A stretch of DNA of 64,000 nt from JAGWBF01 sp963663025 (GTDB taxonomy: Bacteria > Chloroflexota > Dehalococcoidia > Lucifugimonadales > JAGWBF01), in assembly GCA_963663025.1 (NCBI GenBank), contig OY760073.1:1054001-1118000 (forward strand), written 5' to 3'. Within the stretch, counting starts at the first letter, position 1. Every line of letters starts with the position of its first letter. The notes beneath the pieces were generated by a model. The model was not told the origin of the DNA. It worked only from the letters and a program-made list of their open reading frames with translations, and searched no databases. The position numbers and the translations under genes are program-made. Below, one piece after another: positions 1 to 7,278 of the stretch.

Positions 1-1
1 G

Positions 2-2677
2 AAGTCCGGGCACGGCACGGCCGACTACCTGCTCTACGTGGACGGGAAGGCGGCGGGCGTCGTCGAGGCCAAACCGGAAGGCTTCAACCTTACCGGGGTG
101 GAGGTCCAGTCGGACAAGTACAGCACTGGCTTGCCCGACAACCTCCCCGCCCACCACAGGCCGCTGGCGTTCCTCTACGAAAGCACAGGGACGGAGACCC
201 AGTTCACCAACAGGCTGGACCCAGAGGCGCGAAGCCGCGTGGTCTTCTCCTTCCACACTCCTCAGGCGCTGGCGAGGTGGGTCGGGGCAGGCGAGTCTCC
301 AGGAACCGAAACGGGGCGCATATACGAAGGGGGGAGCGACTACCGGGCAGCCCACAACCTGCGCCGGAGGCTGAAGGCCATGCCTCCCCTGGACGCATCG
401 GGCCTGTGGCCGGTGCAGGAGAGGGCAATCAGGAACCTGGAGGAGTCCCTGGCCGCAGGGAAGCCCCGGGCGCTGGTGCAGATGGCCACCGGAAGCGGCA
501 AGACGTTCATGGCCTGCAACCAGGTGTACCGCCTGATCAAGCACGCCGGGGCGCAGAGGGTGCTGTTCCTGGTGGACCGCAGCAACCTGGGACGCCAGAC
601 CCTGCGGGAGTTCCAGGGCTTCACCACCCCGGACGAAGGGCGCAAGTTCACCGAGCTGTACAACGTCCAGCTACTCCAGTCGGGGCACATCGACCCTGTC
701 AGCCAGGTGTGCATATCCACCATCCAGCGCATCTACTCCATCCTGAAGGGGGAGGAGCTGGACCCCGAGCGGGAGGAGCTTTCCGGCTTCGACACGGCCT
801 CCCTTCAGCGCGAGGTCCCGCCCGTGGAGTACAACCCCGACATACCCATCGAGTACTTTGACGTCATCATCACCGACGAGTGCCATCGCTCCATCTACAA
901 CCTGTGGCGCCAGGTGCTGGAGTACTTCGACGCTTTTCTCATAGGGCTGACCGCGACCCCCTCCAAGCAGACCTTGGGCTTCTTCAAGGGGAACCTGGTC
1001 ATGGAGTACAACCACGCGCAGGCGGTGGCCGACAACGTGAACGTGGACTTCAACACCTACCGCATTCGAACACAGATCACGGAGCAGGGGTCCACGGTGG
1101 ATGCCGGGTACTACGTTGACCGGAGGGACCGCCAGACGCGGAAGGTGCGCTGGGAGCAGCTGGAGGAGGAGCTGACCTACGCTCCCGGCCAGCTCGACCG
1201 GGACGTGGTGGCGGAGGACCAGATACGCACCGTCATCCAGACCTTCAGGGACAAGCTGTTCACCGAGATATTCCCCAACCGCCGGGACACGCCCAAGACC
1301 ATCATATTCGCCAAGGACGACAGCCACGCCGACGACATCGTTCGGGTGGTGCGCCAGGCGTTCGACAAGGGCAACGATTTCTGCCAGAAGATCACCTACA
1401 AGACCACCGGGGCGAAGCCGGAAGACCTGCTGACCTCCTTCCGCAACAGCTACAACCCCCGCATCGTGGTGACCGTGGACATGATCGCCACGGGCACGGA
1501 CATCAAGCCCGTGGAGGTGGTGTTCTTCATGCGCAACGTGCGCAGCCGCAACTTCTTCGAGCAGATGAAGGGTCGAGGCGTGCGAACCATCTCAGCCACC
1601 GACTTCAGCGCCGTGACCCCCGACGCAAGCAACAAAGACCGGTTCGTGATCGTCGATGCTGTGGGCGTGACCGAGACCGAGCTGTCGGACTCCTACTCCC
1701 TGGACAGGCAGCCCACCGTGGCCTTCGACAAGCTGCTGGACAGGGTGAGCATGGGAGACCGGAGCCTGGACGTGCTTTCGTCCCTGGCCAGCCGCCTGAC
1801 CCGTCTGGACCGCCGCCTTTCTCCCAGGGAACGGGAGACTATAGAGGAGGTTGCCCAGGGGATGACCCTGCAGACCCTCATCGCCGACCTGTTCAAGGCC
1901 GCGGACCCGGACTCGGCCCTGGACACCGCTCAAGAGGCGACGGGGCAGGAGAACCCGCCGGAATCGGCGGTTGAAGAGGCCCGGCGGCGTCTGCTGGAGG
2001 AGGCCGGAAAACCGTTCGCCGCCAATCCCGAACTGAGGCAGCGGCTGACGGACATCCATCGCTCCCACGAGCAGACCATAGACACGGTGAGCGCGGACAG
2101 CCTGATAAAGGCCGGGTTCTCAGACGATGAGGCCAAGGGCATAGTGGAGTCCTTCAGGGAGTACATCGAAAAAAACAAGGACGAGATAACGGCCCTGCAG
2201 GCGCTGTACGCGCGTCCCTACAGGCAGAGGCTGACCTACGCCGACATAAAGGCCCTGGCAGATGCCCTGGTATCGCCCCCGCGTTCGTGGACCACGGAAC
2301 GGTTGTGGGAGGCCTACAGGCAGCTGGACAGGTCCAAGGTGCGGGGGTCGGGCCAGAGGACCCTGGCGGACATCGTGTCCGTGGTGCGCTACGCCATGGG
2401 AGGCGCGGACGAGCTTGCGCCCTTTGCCGACGGGGTGCATGAGAGCTTCCGGGGCTGGCTGGCCATGCAGGAGACGGCGGGGCGGGCGTTCACCGAAGAG
2501 CAGGCAGGCTGGCTGGAGGACATCCGGGACCACATAGCAGGCAGCGTGAGCATGGAGATGGGCGATTTCGAGCTGGCTCCCTTCAGCCAGCGGGGCGGGC
2601 TGATCAAGGCGTACCAGCTCTTCGGAGATGAGCTGGCGGGCCTGCTGGAAGAGCTCAACCTGGACCTGGTGGCGTAG
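2..2677 (+). CDS. hsdR: Type I restriction endonuclease subunit R (5'-truncated by window edge)
   Basis: This is the motor and nuclease subunit of a type I restriction-modification system, which translocates DNA with ATP and cuts unmethylated DNA. The frame is open to the first base of the window, so 891 residues are visible and the true start lies upstream; the internal GTG at 38 is not the start. The nuclease site is partly visible at the extreme N-terminus, with an Asp in ADYLL and then VVEAK (the D...ExK pattern). Helicase motifs follow: Walker A ATGSGKT near residue 162, DECH near 290, GLTATPS near 314, and QMKGRGVRT near 520. The C-terminal third matches the EcoEI-type R-subunit C-domain. 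The cognate hsdS and hsdM lie 2.5 and 4.6 kb downstream on the same strand. Confidence 0.95.
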   Translation, partial: KSGHGTADYLLYVDGKAAGVVEAKPEGFNLTGVEVQSDKYSTGLPDNLPAHHRPLAFLYESTGTETQFTNRLDPEARSRVVFSFHTPQALARWVGAGESPGTETGRIYEGGSDYRAAHNLRRRLKAMPPLDASGLWPVQERAIRNLEESLAAGKPRALVQMATGSGKTFMACNQVYRLIKHAGAQRVLFLVDRSNLGRQTLREFQGFTTPDEGRKFTELYNVQLLQSGHIDPVSQVCISTIQRIYSILKGEELDPEREELSGFDTASLQREVPPVEYNPDIPIEYFDVIITDECHRSIYNLWRQVLEYFDAFLIGLTATPSKQTLGFFKGNLVMEYNHAQAVADNVNVDFNTYRIRTQITEQGSTVDAGYYVDRRDRQTRKVRWEQLEEELTYAPGQLDRDVVAEDQIRTVIQTFRDKLFTEIFPNRRDTPKTIIFAKDDSHADDIVRVVRQAFDKGNDFCQKITYKTTGAKPEDLLTSFRNSYNPRIVVTVDMIATGTDIKPVEVVFFMRNVRSRNFFEQMKGRGVRTISATDFSAVTPDASNKDRFVIVDAVGVTETELSDSYSLDRQPTVAFDKLLDRVSMGDRSLDVLSSLASRLTRLDRRLSPRERETIEEVAQGMTLQTLIADLFKAADPDSALDTAQEATGQENPPESAVEEARRRLLEEAGKPFAANPELRQRLTDIHRSHEQTIDTVSADSLIKAGFSDDEAKGIVESFREYIEKNKDEITALQALYARPYRQRLTYADIKALADALVSPPRSWTTERLWEAYRQLDRSKVRGSGQRTLADIVSVVRYAMGGADELAPFADGVHESFRGWLAMQETAGRAFTEEQAGWLEDIRDHIAGSVSMEMGDFELAPFSQRGGLIKAYQLFGDELAGLLEELNLDLVA

Positions 2678-2701
2678 CCGACTGTTCAGCTTCCCACTTT
2701 T

Positions 2702-2743
2702 GTCAAGACGTTTCTTGACTATGGGCTGCCCTGGGCCGATAAT
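2702..2743 (+). promoter_or_regulatory. Promoter with palindromic operator for the RHH-Doc module
   Basis: A -35 TTGACT (2715-2720) and a -10 GATAAT (2738-2743) are separated by 17 bp. An inverted repeat, GTCAAGA (2702-2708), 4-bp spacer, TCTTGAC (2713-2719), overlaps the -35 box. This is where an autoregulating ribbon-helix-helix antitoxin would be expected to bind. The module therefore probably has its own promoter inside the hsd locus. Binding by the antitoxin is inferred. Confidence 0.65.
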
Positions 2744-2772
2744 GTAGGGACACTGAAGAGGAGGCGGGCTCG

Positions 2773-3000
2773 ATGGTCGTCGCTCGTGAGAAGTTCTCCA
2801 GCCAAGCATCGCCGGAGCTGCTGGCAGGAATACGGGAGATCGCCCGGAAGGAGGGGCGCCAGTTCCAGGCGGTACTGGAAGATGCCATGACCAGCTACAT
2901 CGAGGTCAAGTCCCAGGAGAGGGTGCGCCCCGAGGTGATGGCCCACTACCAGGCCAGCGTGGAGAAACACCGTCGTCTGCTTGAGCTTTTGGCTCAATGA
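2773..3000 (+). CDS. Ribbon-helix-helix antitoxin-like protein paired with Doc
   Basis: This is a 75-residue protein with a short basic N-terminal strand (REKFSSQ) followed by two predicted helices (LLAGIREIARKEG and FQAVLEDAMTSYIE). That layout fits an Arc/MetJ-type ribbon-helix-helix DNA-binding fold, with a charged C-terminal tail likely to contact the toxin. The ATG has a strong GAGGAGG upstream. Its stop overlaps the start of the Doc-like toxin (ATGA, 2997-3000), which indicates translational coupling. The usual partner of Doc is Phd (AbrB/YefM-like), so this is a non-Phd antitoxin by appearance. A palindrome over the promoter fits autoregulation. The antitoxin role rests on position and fold. 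Confidence 0.7.
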   Translation: MVVAREKFSSQASPELLAGIREIARKEGRQFQAVLEDAMTSYIEVKSQERVRPEVMAHYQASVEKHRRLLELLAQ

Positions 3001-3383
3001 GTTTCAGATATCCTACTCTCAACGAAGTCTTAATGTTGCATGAGGACCAGATCCGACAATTCGGGGGATCTCTGGGACTGCGGGATATGGGGGCGTTAGA
3101 GTCGGCATTGCTGCGCCCCCAGATGGGCTACTACGACGGCCTCGTGGAGGAGGCGGCCGCCCTGCTGGAAAGCTTGGCCATGAATCATCCCTTCGTGGAC
3201 GGGAATAAACGGGTGGCCTTTGTTGTTACGGAAGTGTTCCTGCGAATGAACGGCAGCGTCATCGACTGCGAAGATGAAGAGGCATATGGGCACTTCATGG
3301 GCCTGTTCGAGACCAACTCCTTCCGTTTCGCCCAGCTCAAGGAGTGGCTGGAGGAGCATGTCAAGCCACTGCCGGGAGCTTGA
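2997..3383 (+). CDS. doc: Death-on-curing (Doc/Fic family) toxin
   Basis: This 128-residue Fic-fold protein contains the signature HPFVDGNKR near residue 63, preceded by the typical GLRDMGALESAL segment. In the Doc family this loop binds nucleotide and transfers phosphate to EF-Tu, whereas classical Fic enzymes AMPylate. The Lys in GNKR, in place of Gly, fits the Doc subfamily. The length is typical for Doc (about 125 residues), and every motif residue I can check is present, so it looks intact. Translation is coupled to the upstream RHH antitoxin by a 4-bp overlap. The module sits between hsdR and hsdS, where it could stabilise the locus. Confidence 0.88.
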   Translation: MSFRYPTLNEVLMLHEDQIRQFGGSLGLRDMGALESALLRPQMGYYDGLVEEAAALLESLAMNHPFVDGNKRVAFVVTEVFLRMNGSVIDCEDEEAYGHFMGLFETNSFRFAQLKEWLEEHVKPLPGA

Positions 3384-3426
3384 AACGGCGGACCAGCCGC
3401 CGCCGGAACCAAAATGGGAGGGCTCG

Positions 3427-3657
3427 ATGAAGTACATGGCGGTAGTCGCAAAGACTGGGAACGGTTATTCGGCGTACCTGCCGGACTTGCCGGGCTGCGT
3501 CGCAGCCGGAGACACCTTGGAAGAAACCAGCCGACTGATTCATGAAGCCGCCATCTTCCACCTGGAAGGGATGGCGGAGGATGAAGAGGTCATTCCCGAA
3601 GCATCCAGCATCGCCATCGAGGTCGAAGTGGATGTCCCGGCAACGGCGCGCACGTGA
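3427..3657 (+). CDS. HicB-like antitoxin (orphan)
   Basis: This 76-residue protein begins MKYMAVVAKTGNGYSAYLPD and continues with LPGCVAAGDT and EEVIPEAS. These are the hallmarks of the HicB partial RNase-H-like fold (Y-x-A-x-x-P-D-L-P-G-C). The ATG at 3427 has GGGAGGG just upstream, and the longer upstream frame reads through the end of doc, so this start is preferred. HicB normally neutralises the HicA mRNA interferase, but no HicA-like gene is adjacent. It is either a solitary antitoxin or a remnant. It lacks the DNA-binding C-terminal domain found in longer HicB proteins. Confidence 0.75.
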   Translation: MKYMAVVAKTGNGYSAYLPDLPGCVAAGDTLEETSRLIHEAAIFHLEGMAEDEEVIPEASSIAIEVEVDVPATART

Positions 3658-3788
3658 ACAGGCAAAGGGAACGGCGGAGACTTCATTCGGGTCGGTAACG
3701 GGGGCCTGCTTGAGGAACTGAGCGGGGCGGTGGTGGGATAGTCCCGACCACGGTTTACAATAGAGTATCGCTGGCAAGAGGGGGAGCA

Positions 3789-3998
3789 ATGGCAACCGTA
3801 GAGGAAATTCAGCAGGCTATCATCAGTCTTCCCAAAGGCGAGTATATCCGACTGGTCCGCTGGCTCCGGGAGTACGACTGGGAAGAGTGGGACCGTGAGA
3901 TAGAGGAGGACGCTGCCTCAGGGAAGCTGGACTTCCTGGCCGAGAAAGCATTGGAAGCGAAGGCGAAGGGGGAGTTGAGATACCTGACAGAGAGATAG
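3789..3998 (+). CDS. Small antitoxin-like protein, toxin partner not seen
   Basis: This 69-residue acidic helical protein (MATVEEIQQAIISLPKGEY, then EEWDREIEEDAASGKLDFL) resembles small proteins commonly found upstream of ParE/RelE toxins and annotated as addiction-module antitoxins. The ATG follows GAGGGGGAG. A TACAAT at 3756-3761 could be its -10, but no good -35 is visible. No ParE/RelE-type toxin follows; a HicB-like fragment and then a TIR gene do. The family assignment is from memory of sequence pattern and is moderate. Confidence 0.6.
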   Translation: MATVEEIQQAIISLPKGEYIRLVRWLREYDWEEWDREIEEDAASGKLDFLAEKALEAKAKGELRYLTER

Positions 3999-4006
3999 TT
4001 TTCCAG

Positions 4007-4165
4007 GTGTGGGAATCGCCGGAGGGTGGGTACGAGGCCCGGGCTGAGGGATACAGCATCTTCACCGAAGCGGATGACTGGGAACAACTGAAGTTCATGC
4101 TGCGGGATGCGGTGTTGTGCCACTTCGATGACGGCGAAGCTCCCCAGGCGATTCGAATTCATTAG
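4007..4165 (+). CDS. Short HicB-like protein, possibly truncated, with no normal start codon
   Basis: One frame codes for a recognisable small family: REIVFQVWESPEGGYEARA, then SIFTEADDWEQLKFMLRDAV and CHFDDGEAPQAIRIH. Homologues I know (HicB-like, often misannotated as an oxoisovalerate dehydrogenase fragment) start with Met just before the EIVF strand and end with a longer tail after RLH. Here no ATG, GTG or TTG exists at that position. The first usable codon is GTG at 4007, inside the first strand, giving 52 residues. The protein also stops at IRIH. It overlaps nothing but begins 8 bp after the preceding antitoxin-like gene. It is likely a degraded or unusually initiated antitoxin; the HicA partner is absent. 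Confidence 0.55.
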   Translation: MWESPEGGYEARAEGYSIFTEADDWEQLKFMLRDAVLCHFDDGEAPQAIRIH

Positions 4166-4173
4166 GGGCCCGT

Positions 4174-5103
4174 ATGATGCTGGACAAGAGAAGAGATGTA
4201 TTTGATGTATTTGTCGTTCACGCGGCCGAAGATAAGGAGACGCTGGTTAGACCGTTAGTTGACGAACTCAAGAAACTTCAGGTCTCCACTTGGTACGATG
4301 AGCACGAGGTGAATATTGGAGACAGTTTACAGAGGTCTATTGATCTTGGACTATCTCGTAGCAAATCGGGATTACTGGTATTGTCAAATCACTTCTTTGC
4401 AAAGCAATGGCCACAACGGGAACTGGCAGGATTACAGGCGCAAGACAAAGACCTCCTACCAATTTGGCACGGCATTTCTAAGGAGGACATTCTCAAATTC
4501 AGTCCTACGCTAGCTGATTTGTTCGCCTTGAAGACCGATGAGAAAACCACTGTTGAGATAGCTTGGGCGGTGTCCGAGAGAGTCAATCAAGCGAGCAGGG
4601 AACAGCCTGATAGTCAGATCCCATCGGTATTGCTCAGGGATGTTCTCTTACATGGTGTTGAATACGACAACTTCGGCTACCAAATGGACCCTTGGAAGGG
4701 GACAGAAACGATCGGAAGATGGGTAATGCAAGCTAAAGGTCATGCATTGAACCTTGTGCGGGAAATGGAACAAATAGAATTTAATGTGAGGGATAGAAGA
4801 GAGCACATTATCTTTGGCTACCTGGAAATCGCTTGCCAGACGGTGATTGACCTTGCTGAGACTGGAGGGGAACCTTCAGGGAATCAGCTGCAGGCTCCTT
4901 GGTCAAAGCTAAAGCAGGCCACCAACCAAACGAATCTAGCATGTGCCGACCTGATGAACCACTATCCTCCAAGTCCGCACATCATGGAGGTATATACCGG
5001 CGAATACGAAAGGCCCACTAGCGCCATTATCTCATGGAACTCCGAGCGAATGTACCATTGCTTGCTCAATATCCACGCCGAGCTAGAACGACGGAAAATT
5101 TGA
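4174..5103 (+). CDS. TIR-domain protein, putative defence effector
   Basis: The 309-residue product opens with a TIR domain (about residues 8-130): FDVFVVHAAEDKE, then STWYDEHEVNIGDSL, then SGLLVLSNHFFAKQWPQRE. The Glu in the WPQREL helix sits where TIR NADases carry their catalytic glutamate. The remaining 180 residues match no domain I recognise and may be the sensing part. Base composition is clearly AT-richer than the flanking hsd genes, suggesting separate acquisition. It starts 8 bp after the preceding small gene (ATG ATG, either could initiate) and lies 40 bp before hsdS. An NAD-depleting abortive-infection role is inference from the fold and island context. Confidence 0.8.
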   Translation: MMLDKRRDVFDVFVVHAAEDKETLVRPLVDELKKLQVSTWYDEHEVNIGDSLQRSIDLGLSRSKSGLLVLSNHFFAKQWPQRELAGLQAQDKDLLPIWHGISKEDILKFSPTLADLFALKTDEKTTVEIAWAVSERVNQASREQPDSQIPSVLLRDVLLHGVEYDNFGYQMDPWKGTETIGRWVMQAKGHALNLVREMEQIEFNVRDRREHIIFGYLEIACQTVIDLAETGGEPSGNQLQAPWSKLKQATNQTNLACADLMNHYPPSPHIMEVYTGEYERPTSAIISWNSERMYHCLLNIHAELERRKI

Positions 5104-5143
5104 CAGCATCAGCGGTTTTGCTCTTAGCGAAAGAGGCCAACTC

Positions 5144-6646
5144 ATGAGTCGCGTTGAGCATACCCTGCCCGACGGGTGGGCTACTGCTACGATCGGGACG
5201 TTCTGTGACGTAATCGGTGGTGGCACACCCTCTACCCACAAGGATGAGTATTGGGACGGTCAGATTCCGTGGATAACCAGCGCGGACATCCACGGTACCA
5301 GAGATATCCAGCCTCGGAAGACAATCAACGACCGCGCTATTCGATGGTCAGCCACGAACCTTTTGCCGAGTGGTTCCATTATTGTTGTCACCCGTGTCGG
5401 CTTAGGAAAAGTAGCCCTCGTAGACGAGCCGTTGTGTTTCAGTCAGGACAGCCAAGGGCTGATCTTCAACACATACGAAATCGACGGTTCGTATCTGACC
5501 TATTGCCTGAGTGAAGCCGTAAAACAGTTCAAACATGAAGGCAGGGGAACGACCATTAGCGGGGTCACCAAAAGGCAGTTGCGCGAATTGTCCGTATTGC
5601 TCCCGCCCCTGGGGGAGCAGAGGCGGATCGTGGAGGAGATAGAGAAGCAGTTCACGCGGCTGGATGCTTCGGTGGCTGCGCTGAAGCGGGTTCAGTCCAA
5701 CCTGAAGCGTTACCGGGCCAGCGTACTCAAGGCGGCGTGCGAAGGCAAACTGGTCCCCACCGAGGCGGAGCTTGCTCGAGACGAGGGCCGGGACTACGAT
5801 CCCGCTAGCCGCCTGCTTGAGCGCATCCTGGCCGAACGCCGAGCGCGGTGGGAAGCGCAGGAGAAGCGTGGTCGCAAGTACAAAGAACCTGTTGCGCCGG
5901 ACACGACGGACCTGCCAGAACTGCCCGAAGGGTGGGTGTGGATTAGGTTCGACCAAGTGGTGTCAACGTTGGAAGGGGGTACTGCGGTTTCTGCGACCAA
6001 CACTCGCTCGAGTAGACCGGTGCTGCGATCTAGCGCAGCTAGACAAGGGGCGGTTGACTACGACGATTTCCGATACCTGCCGGACGGAGCGAGGCAAGGG
6101 CCAGATCCTTATATTGCTATGGGGGACCTACTCTTTACACGGTTGAGCGGAACTCTGGAGTACGTAGGGAATTGCGCAGTAGTCGGAGAGATACAGGGAC
6201 GGAAGATCGAATTCCCGGACAGGATATTTCGAGGGCGATGTATCTCGGACATTTCACCTGACTTTGTTCAGTTCGCCTTCGCGGAGAAAACACTGCGGAA
6301 ATCTCTCGAAGCAAGGGCTAAGTCAACGGCAGGGCATCAAAGAATATCACTGTCTGACCTTCGGGAATATTGCATCCCGCTCCCGCCCCTTGCTGAGCAG
6401 CGGCGCATCGTAGCCGAGGTGGAACGGAGGCTGTCGGTCATCCAGCAGGCCGAGTCCACTGTCGAGGCCAGCCTTGCAAGGGCTGAGCGGCTGCGCCAGG
6501 GCATCCTGAAGCGGGCGTTCTCGGGGAAGCTGGTTCCCCAGGACCCCATGGACGAGCCGGCGTCGGCGCTGCTGGAGAGGATCCGCGCGGAGCGGGAGGC
6601 GGCGCAGGAGTCCGCTAAAAGAAAACGCAAATCAAGGAGGAGCTAA
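5144..6646 (+). CDS. hsdS: Type I restriction-modification specificity subunit S
   Basis: This subunit recognises the bipartite DNA target for the methylase and nuclease complexes. Its 500 residues hold two target-recognition domains. TRD1 (about 1-150) begins LPDGWATATIGTFCDVIGGG, and TRD2 (about 260-415) begins LPELPEGWVWIRFDQVV. Each is followed by a conserved helical spacer introduced by PPLGEQRRIVEEIE or PPLAEQRRIVAEVE and ending in GKLVP. The two TRDs have little similarity, so the target halves should differ. The TRD segments look less GC-rich than the spacers, consistent with domain exchange. The TIR gene ends 40 bp upstream; an unknown gene starts 1 bp downstream. Confidence 0.95.
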   Translation: MSRVEHTLPDGWATATIGTFCDVIGGGTPSTHKDEYWDGQIPWITSADIHGTRDIQPRKTINDRAIRWSATNLLPSGSIIVVTRVGLGKVALVDEPLCFSQDSQGLIFNTYEIDGSYLTYCLSEAVKQFKHEGRGTTISGVTKRQLRELSVLLPPLGEQRRIVEEIEKQFTRLDASVAALKRVQSNLKRYRASVLKAACEGKLVPTEAELARDEGRDYDPASRLLERILAERRARWEAQEKRGRKYKEPVAPDTTDLPELPEGWVWIRFDQVVSTLEGGTAVSATNTRSSRPVLRSSAARQGAVDYDDFRYLPDGARQGPDPYIAMGDLLFTRLSGTLEYVGNCAVVGEIQGRKIEFPDRIFRGRCISDISPDFVQFAFAEKTLRKSLEARAKSTAGHQRISLSDLREYCIPLPPLAEQRRIVAEVERRLSVIQQAESTVEASLARAERLRQGILKRAFSGKLVPQDPMDEPASALLERIRAEREAAQESAKRKRKSRRS

Positions 6647-6647
6647 G

Positions 6648-7265
6648 ATGATGCAGGGATCAATAACGTATGAGCGCCTAGAGCGGCTTAAAAAAGCAGA
6701 GCCCGCTATATACTTCCACACGGACACGATGTTCAGGGAGAGTGCTCTTTCGCCAAGGGAGGAGGACTATGTCCGCAGGATGATGAGCCTTGGGAAGTAC
6801 CAAATGAAGGCGAAATGCAGCTGGTACGAATACGACCTGATGCGAGCTCCATACGAAGTGGAATACCTTGAAGGCGTAGTCCAGGAGTGGGACCAAATTC
6901 CTCCGTCGAAACACCCCACCCTAAGCCGCGAAGCCGCCACAGAGCGTTTGCTCGCTCTGAAAAGAGATGTCAGCCGCAAAGAAGCTGTAAATGCGGATGC
7001 AAAAAGCAAAGGCAGTTTCTGGTCCATAGTGCCCCTCCTGGAGTTCTTTGACCTGCCTGAAGAGGAACGCGTAGGGAAAAGCTGCTATCCGCTTCTACCA
7101 TACTTTATGCAAGGCGCCTACGAGTTTATGCAGAGTCCAAAGGCCAAGAAATCGGTTTTGGTGCGATGGGTCGAGGGCATTACACGTATAAGGTTTCCTA
7201 TCCCCGGCACGAGGGGTGAGGTGGAGATAGAACGCAAAGAGCCTGGAGTCTCAAAAGAAGAATAG
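6648..7265 (+). CDS. Uncharacterised protein between hsdS and hsdM
   Basis: I do not recognise this 205-residue protein. It has no signal peptide or membrane segment and is rich in charged helices (YVRRMMSLGKYQMKAKCSWY; ATERLLALKRDVSRKEAVNA). An aromatic/proline stretch follows (SIVPLLEFFDLPEEERVGK), and the C-terminus is basic. A strong AGGAGG lies 7 nt before ATG-ATG. It begins 1 bp after hsdS and ends 13 bp before hsdM, so it is certainly co-transcribed with them. Base composition is lower in GC than hsdM. Position suggests a restriction accessory, immunity or anti-restriction control protein; that is inference only. Confidence 0.8.
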   Translation: MMQGSITYERLERLKKAEPAIYFHTDTMFRESALSPREEDYVRRMMSLGKYQMKAKCSWYEYDLMRAPYEVEYLEGVVQEWDQIPPSKHPTLSREAATERLLALKRDVSRKEAVNADAKSKGSFWSIVPLLEFFDLPEEERVGKSCYPLLPYFMQGAYEFMQSPKAKKSVLVRWVEGITRIRFPIPGTRGEVEIERKEPGVSKEE

Positions 7266-7278
7266 TAAGGACGCCTTA

